Positions 22,402 through 26,190 of a DNA stretch of 26,190 nucleotides are shown one piece after another (within the stretch, counting starts at the first letter, position 1; each line of letters begins with the position of its first letter). This DNA is from CAYNWK01 sp964400875. GTDB lineage: Bacteria > Chloroflexota > Anaerolineae > Anaerolineales > UBA4823. Position numbers and translations under genes: made by a program. Below the pieces are notes generated by a model. It saw only the letters and a program-made list of their open reading frames with translations. It had not been told where the DNA came from and did no database searches. The DNA is taken from contig CAYNWK010000054.1 in assembly GCA_964400875.1 (NCBI GenBank), positions 1 through 26,190 on the forward strand. Direction: 5' to 3'.

Positions 22402-23382
22402 ATGAGCACGCTACTATTGGCCGCCAGCGCTGACGGCTTGGCGGCATGCGAGCGGGAAGGAGAGGGCTGGCGCGAAATACGCCGGGGGCTCGATGGTCAA
22501 TACGTCACCAGCGTGATCGCCCGCGAAGGCGTGATCCTGGCGGGGACTAAGAACGGCGTGTACCGCTCCGACGATTTGGGAGCTTCCTGGCGGGAGGCCA
22601 GCCGGGGGTTGGACATCCGCCACGTTCGCTGGCTGGCCTACCACCCCGAGGAATCGGATTTCGAGTACGCCGGCACCGAACCAGCCGGCATCTTCTTCTC
22701 GCACGACGGCGCGCAGAGCTGGCGAGGTTGCCCCGAAGTCGCCGAGCTGCGCCGAGAATTCGGCTGGTACCTGCCCTATTCCCCGGAGGCCGGCTGCGTG
22801 CGCGGCCTGGCGGCTCACGGCGACCATGTCTACGCCGCGGTTGAGGACGGCTGCGTGCTGGTTTCGCGGGATAAAGGCGAGACCTGGCAACTGGCTCTGG
22901 GGAGCCGCGGCCGCCCGGACCACAACCCGCCAGAGGGCCGCGTGCATTCCGACGTACACTCGATCGCCGTGCACTCCTCCTCGGCGGAATTCGTGGCAGC
23001 GCCCACCGGCGGCGGCTTCTACCGCTCCATGGACGGCGGCGCGACCTGGACCCCACTCTACGAGCGCTGCTACGTCCGGGCGGTGTGGCTCGATCCGCAG
23101 GACCGGGACCACATGATCCTTGGCCCGGCGGACAGCGTCGATCGCAATGGGCGGATCGAGGAGACCACCGATGGCGGGCATAGCTGGAACCCGGCTTCGC
23201 GCGGCATGGATGGGGTTCCCTGGCGCAGCTACATGGTAGAACGCTTCAGCCAGGTGGGCGATGAACTGCTGGCGGTGCTCTCCAACGGAGAATTGCACGC
23301 CGCGCGGCTGGAGGCGCTCGTATGGCGTCGGGTCCTACCGTTGCTGAGCAGCGTGACGGCTGTAACCGCATTGGAAATTTGA
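22402..23382 (+). CDS. BNR/Asp-box beta-propeller protein, probably cytoplasmic
   Basis: A 326-residue protein with five Asp-box motifs: SDDLGASW (56-63), SHDGAQSW (100-107), SRDKGETW (155-162), SMDGGATW (209-216) and TTDGGHSW (255-262). These mark the turns of a beta-propeller as in sialidases, Vps10 and photosystem assembly factor Ycf48. Sialidase catalytic motifs are not seen, and there is no signal peptide, unlike most Asp-box proteins. Function is unknown; sugar or protein binding is likely. A very good AGGAGG site supports the start. It leads a compact gene set with an SDR and an esterase. Confidence 0.75.
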   Translation: MSTLLLAASADGLAACEREGEGWREIRRGLDGQYVTSVIAREGVILAGTKNGVYRSDDLGASWREASRGLDIRHVRWLAYHPEESDFEYAGTEPAGIFFSHDGAQSWRGCPEVAELRREFGWYLPYSPEAGCVRGLAAHGDHVYAAVEDGCVLVSRDKGETWQLALGSRGRPDHNPPEGRVHSDVHSIAVHSSSAEFVAAPTGGGFYRSMDGGATWTPLYERCYVRAVWLDPQDRDHMILGPADSVDRNGRIEETTDGGHSWNPASRGMDGVPWRSYMVERFSQVGDELLAVLSNGELHAARLEALVWRRVLPLLSSVTAVTALEI

Positions 23383-23395
23383 AGGCGAGGTGAGC

Positions 23396-24118
23396 ATGGA
23401 AAACCTAGCAGGGAAATGCGCCATTGTAACCGGTGGCGGAACCGGTATCGGTCAGGGGATCGCCCTGGCTTTTGGCGAAGCCGGGGTGCGGGTGATGATC
23501 TGCGGGCGCCGCAAGGCCCCGCTGGAAGCGACCGTCCAAACCATCGGCGAGCTGGGCGGCGAGGGGCGTTACACCCAGGCCGACGTATCTGTCGAAGGTG
23601 ACGTCGCGCGCCTGGTCGAAGCGACCCAGCAGGCTTTTGGCGGCATTGACATCCTGGTGAACAACGCCGGGATCGGCGGGGGCGAACCGGTCCACAAGCA
23701 CTCGGTCGAGAGCTGGGACCGCATCATGGCAATCAACCTGCGCGGCCCATTCCTGATGGCCAGGGCAGTGCTGCCGGGTATGCGCGCCCAGAGTAGCGGG
23801 CACATCATTAACATCAGTTCCGAATCGGGCATGGAGCACTACCCCGGCGATGGAGCCTACGGCGTGGGAAAACACGCCCTCAACGACCTGGGCGAATACA
23901 TCCAGCGCGAGAACCAGGATCTGGGCATACGCGTGGACACTATCTGCCCGGGCATGGTAGTCACCGAGATGAGCGAGGGCTCCGCCGGGTTGGATGAGTC
24001 CAAATGCCTGTATCCCGAGGATATCGCCGACCTGGTTGTCTGGCTGGTGAGCCGCCGCCCGAACGTCAAGATCGGCCGGCCGATCCTGATCCAGACCATG
24101 GAGAACCCCTGGGAATGA
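23396..24118 (+). CDS. Short-chain dehydrogenase/reductase
   Basis: A 240-residue classical SDR. The cofactor site is VTGGGTGIGQG (11-21), followed by NNAG (89-92), N114, Ser141/142 in IINISSESG, and the Y155-G-V-G-K159 catalytic pair, then CPGMVVTEMS. Arg38-Arg39 after the second strand (CGRRK) favours NADP(H). The substrate is an unknown alcohol or ketone. The ATG at 23396 is preceded by a GAGG five bases away; an in-frame GTG six bases upstream is less likely. It begins 13 bases after the BNR gene and overlaps the next gene by four bases. Confidence 0.9.
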   Translation: MENLAGKCAIVTGGGTGIGQGIALAFGEAGVRVMICGRRKAPLEATVQTIGELGGEGRYTQADVSVEGDVARLVEATQQAFGGIDILVNNAGIGGGEPVHKHSVESWDRIMAINLRGPFLMARAVLPGMRAQSSGHIINISSESGMEHYPGDGAYGVGKHALNDLGEYIQRENQDLGIRVDTICPGMVVTEMSEGSAGLDESKCLYPEDIADLVVWLVSRRPNVKIGRPILIQTMENPWE

Positions 24119-25188
24119 GCGCCGACCTGCTAGAACGGGCGCGCCGAGAGGGCGCGCCGCTGATCGATGGGGAGATAGTGACGTTCCTGTGGGCCGGGGA
24201 GGAAGCGCCCCTCCTGGTGGCAGATTTCGGCGACTGGGAGTACGACCCCATATCCCTGGAGCAGACTGCCCCCGGGATCTGGACGCACCGCGCCCGGTTC
24301 CCGAAGGACGCTTATCTCGAATACGGCTACATCGACCCGCAAAGCGAAGAACGCGTCCCGGATCCGTTAAATCCGCAAACCGTTCCCAACGGCTTGGGAG
24401 ACATCAACCATTTCTTCTACATGCCGGAGGCGCGACCTTCTCCGCTTACCCGCCGGGCGCGGGGCATCCGCAAAGGAACGCTCACCCGGCATACCTTGCA
24501 GGCCGAATATATGCTGGTGGGGCACCGGCGCACGGTGTATCTGTACCAACCTGCCACGGAGGAGCCCTGCCCGCTGGTCGTCGTCTACGACGGCAATGAC
24601 TACCTGCGCCGGGGCAAACTGCTGCCGATTGTGGACAACCTGATCGCCCAAAAGCGCATCCAGCCCATTGCGCTGGCGATGATCGCCAACCATCCCCAGG
24701 CGCGTTCGGTAGAATACGGGAGCAACGACACCACCCTGGGAGTCGTGCTCAGCCGGCTGATCCCGCTGGCCCAAAAGGAGTTAAACCTGCTTGATCCAGA
24801 CGAGCATCCGGGAGCTTATACTGTGATGGGCGCCTCGATGAGCGGGATGATGGCGCTGTACAGCGGACTGCGGGCGCCTGACGTCTTCGGCCAGGTGCTG
24901 GCCCAATCCGGCGCTTATCGTATGGATAGCTTCGCCTTCGTAGTCAACGACCTGGCGCGCTACGCCCCCAAAGCGCCGGTGAGGGTCTGGATGGATGTGG
25001 GCGAGTTCGAATTCTTGCTCGAGGCCAACCGCGAGATGCACGCCCTGCTGTGCGAGCGCGGCTACCAGGTAGTTTACCGGGAATACCCCGGCGGGCACAA
25101 CTACACTTCCTGGCGCAATGACCTGTGGCGCGGCCTGGAGGCATTGTTCGGACCCGGGTCCGCGGGGGAGGGCGGTCCGAGCTCATGA
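24115..25188 (+). CDS. Enterochelin-esterase-like hydrolase (esterase D/Fes type) with N-terminal early-set domain
   Basis: A 357-residue protein. Residues about 20-100 look like an immunoglobulin-like early-set domain (FLWAGEEAPLLVADFGDWEY, then WTHRARFPKDAYLEYGYI), as in Fes and IroE. The catalytic part starts near 120: VVVYDGNDYL (156-164), nucleophile S241 in VMGASMSGMMALYSGL, acid in WMDVGEFEF (D294 or E297), and H328 in EYPGGHNYTSW. The position after the nucleophile pair carries Ser243 where GxSxG has Gly, so the elbow is GASMSG. Relatives cut siderophore or other esters; no siderophore genes are nearby, so the substrate is open. The start is the ATG that overlaps the SDR stop (ATGA). 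Confidence 0.82.
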   Translation: MSADLLERARREGAPLIDGEIVTFLWAGEEAPLLVADFGDWEYDPISLEQTAPGIWTHRARFPKDAYLEYGYIDPQSEERVPDPLNPQTVPNGLGDINHFFYMPEARPSPLTRRARGIRKGTLTRHTLQAEYMLVGHRRTVYLYQPATEEPCPLVVVYDGNDYLRRGKLLPIVDNLIAQKRIQPIALAMIANHPQARSVEYGSNDTTLGVVLSRLIPLAQKELNLLDPDEHPGAYTVMGASMSGMMALYSGLRAPDVFGQVLAQSGAYRMDSFAFVVNDLARYAPKAPVRVWMDVGEFEFLLEANREMHALLCERGYQVVYREYPGGHNYTSWRNDLWRGLEALFGPGSAGEGGPSS

Positions 25189-25655
25189 AACTGGCCACGC
25201 TGTGCTACCTGCGCCGGGATGGGCAAACCTTGATGGTCCACCGCAACAAAAAAGAGAACGACATGCACGCCGGCAAATGGAACGGGTTGGGAGGCAAACT
25301 GGAGCCGGGCGAGACGCCCGAAGCCTGCGCCATCCGCGAGATACGCGAAGAGAGCGGCCTGGAGGCGGGAGACCCGCGGCTGCGCGGCTTGCTCACCTTT
25401 CCGGAGTTTGCAAACGACGAAGATTGGTACGCCTTCGTCTTCGAGGTTGACCAATTCGAGGGAGAACTGATCGACTCGCCCGAAGGCGACCTGCGCTGGG
25501 TGGATGATGATCAGGTGCTCGAGCTCAACCTGTGGGAGGGCGACCATATTTTCCTGCCCTGGCTGGAACAGGGTAAATTCTTCTCGGGCAAGTTCGTCTA
25601 TCAAGACGGGCGCCTGATGGAATACGAAGTTGTCTTCCACGAAGCCGGTCGATGA
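25185..25655 (+). CDS. Nudix hydrolase, MutT/8-oxo-dGTPase type
   Basis: A 156-residue pyrophosphohydrolase. The Nudix box is complete at residues 37-59: G37, E43, R51-E52, E55-E56 and G58, within GKLEPGETPEACAIREIREE. KWNGLGGKLE ahead of the box and the DLRWVDDDQVLELNLWEGD region resemble MTH1/MutT-like 8-oxo-dGTP diphosphatases, which clean oxidised nucleotides; other nucleoside diphosphate substrates are possible. The ATG at 25185 overlaps the esterase stop (ATGA); the frame is open further upstream but only inside the esterase gene. Confidence 0.88.
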   Translation: MKLATLCYLRRDGQTLMVHRNKKENDMHAGKWNGLGGKLEPGETPEACAIREIREESGLEAGDPRLRGLLTFPEFANDEDWYAFVFEVDQFEGELIDSPEGDLRWVDDDQVLELNLWEGDHIFLPWLEQGKFFSGKFVYQDGRLMEYEVVFHEAGR

Positions 25656-25706
25656 AGGCGCGCTTTGCCGGGTTGCGGTCAACCCGCCTGATGCACCGCC
25701 CGATCG

Positions 25707-26093
25707 ATGCTGCCCCGCCTGTTTCACATGGCCCGCACGTTTAACTACCGCCTGGGCGCTTACCTGCTTGGCCTCTTATTCGCCCGTATGAGTTTCGCCA
25801 TCCCTGTCAAACGCTTGCGCGAAACCGATTCCCTGCTGGCTTTCCACCATCCCAAGCCGAGCTACCCGCTGCATATCTTGCTGGTGCCCAAACGCGCCGT
25901 CCGCAGCCTTAGCGATCTGGGCCCTCAAGACGGGGACTTCCTCAACGAGCTCTTCCAAACCGTGCAAAGCCTGGTGGCTGATTACAATCTGGAAGAGACC
26001 GGCTACCGGCTGATCGTCAACGGCGGAAAGTACCAGGAGATCCCCCACTTGCATTTCCACCTGATCGCCGAAAAAGAACAGGGCGAGTTTTGA
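25707..26093 (+). CDS. HIT-family nucleotide hydrolase/transferase
   Basis: A protein of up to 128 residues with the histidine triad H114-L-H116-F-H118 in EIPHLHFHLIAE, and HILLVPKRAVRSLSDL before it, as in HINT/Fhit-type nucleotidyl hydrolases. It likely splits a nucleotide phosphoramidate or dinucleoside polyphosphate. The N-terminus is odd: residues 14-32 (YRLGAYLLGLLFARMSFAI) are hydrophobic and could be a membrane anchor, and the usual first strand follows them. The start is uncertain (ATG 25707 or ATG 25728, neither with a ribosome site). A small hairpin (25669-25686) precedes it. It follows the Nudix gene by 51 bases. Confidence 0.82.
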   Translation: MLPRLFHMARTFNYRLGAYLLGLLFARMSFAIPVKRLRETDSLLAFHHPKPSYPLHILLVPKRAVRSLSDLGPQDGDFLNELFQTVQSLVADYNLEETGYRLIVNGGKYQEIPHLHFHLIAEKEQGEF

Positions 26094-26106
26094 AGGCTCG
26101 CCCTGT
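26078..26106 (+). terminator. 10-bp hairpin over the HIT gene stop codon
   Basis: ACAGGGCGAG (26078-26087) and CTCGCCCTGT (26097-26106) pair perfectly around a nine-base loop that contains the TGA. There is no T-run after it, so it is a possible operon end or RNA-stabilising hairpin. Nothing further is seen in the last 84 bases. Confidence 0.45.
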
Positions 26107-26190
26107 AAATTGCTGCGCTGAGAACAACCTGGGTTACTTCCTATAACTGCTATAAATTCCTAACACAATGTCAGCGTAATAATAACCTAC

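Noticed and set aside
24004..24114. Upstream extension of the esterase gene
   Set aside because: It overlaps the SDR gene; the ATGA overlap at 24115 is the better start.

Overview
The window looks like a GC-rich chromosomal segment from a bacterium of the Chloroflexota, most likely the Anaerolineae side. This is inferred from the gene mix (a bacterial HerA/NurA pair, several BNR, SWIM and four-helix-bundle type proteins, many two-component regulators) and from promoter style. Several genes have a TATAAT-, TATACT- or TAAAAT-like -10 box ending only 5 to 7 bases before the ATG, which points to leaderless mRNAs, while neighbouring genes have strong AAGGAG-type ribosome binding sites. No rRNA, tRNA, CRISPR array, transposase or phage gene was found.

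Layout. 1-1666 (minus, cut by the left edge): a sugar-binding lipoprotein of an ABC importer with two XylF/ChvE-like domains in tandem in one frame, encoded by a near-perfect 1044-bp-period repeat. 1667-2168: a regulatory gap with a perfect palindrome and a dispersed palindromic repeat. 2169-5954 (plus): a REC-HTH-REC response regulator, a 2'-5' RNA ligase-like phosphoesterase, an alpha/beta hydrolase, an AAC(6')-like acetyltransferase and a HAD phosphatase. 5983-7726: a nitroreductase-family gene and a divergent TetR regulator, separated by a consensus promoter covered by a 16-bp-arm inverted repeat. 7751-8872: an AT-richer sulfotransferase-like gene. 8981-9466 (minus): a small SWIM zinc-finger protein preceded by a promoter, a 13-codon ORF and a strong terminator.

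9589-14439 (minus): an operon-like string in the order GNAT acetyltransferase, ABC ATPase, two ABC-2 permeases, endonuclease V, with a small YvlD-like membrane protein after it. 14634-16761 (plus): an OmpR-type regulator and its histidine kinase, overlapping by 17 bases, behind 11-bp direct repeats. 17061-20794 (plus): NurA nuclease, a 199-residue protein resembling the HAS-barrel end of HerA, a decayed four-helix-bundle fragment, and HerA ATPase. 20934-22259: an aldo/keto reductase and a GNAT. 22402-26093 (plus): a tight set of Asp-box (BNR) propeller protein, SDR dehydrogenase, enterochelin-esterase-like hydrolase, Nudix hydrolase and HIT protein, two of whose junctions are ATGA overlaps.

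The points that most deserve a second look are the tandem double sugar-binding protein, the NurA/HAS-barrel/HerA cluster with a heptamer repeat at the HerA start, the mini-ORF plus terminator ahead of the SWIM gene, and the TetR operator built over a leaderless promoter.
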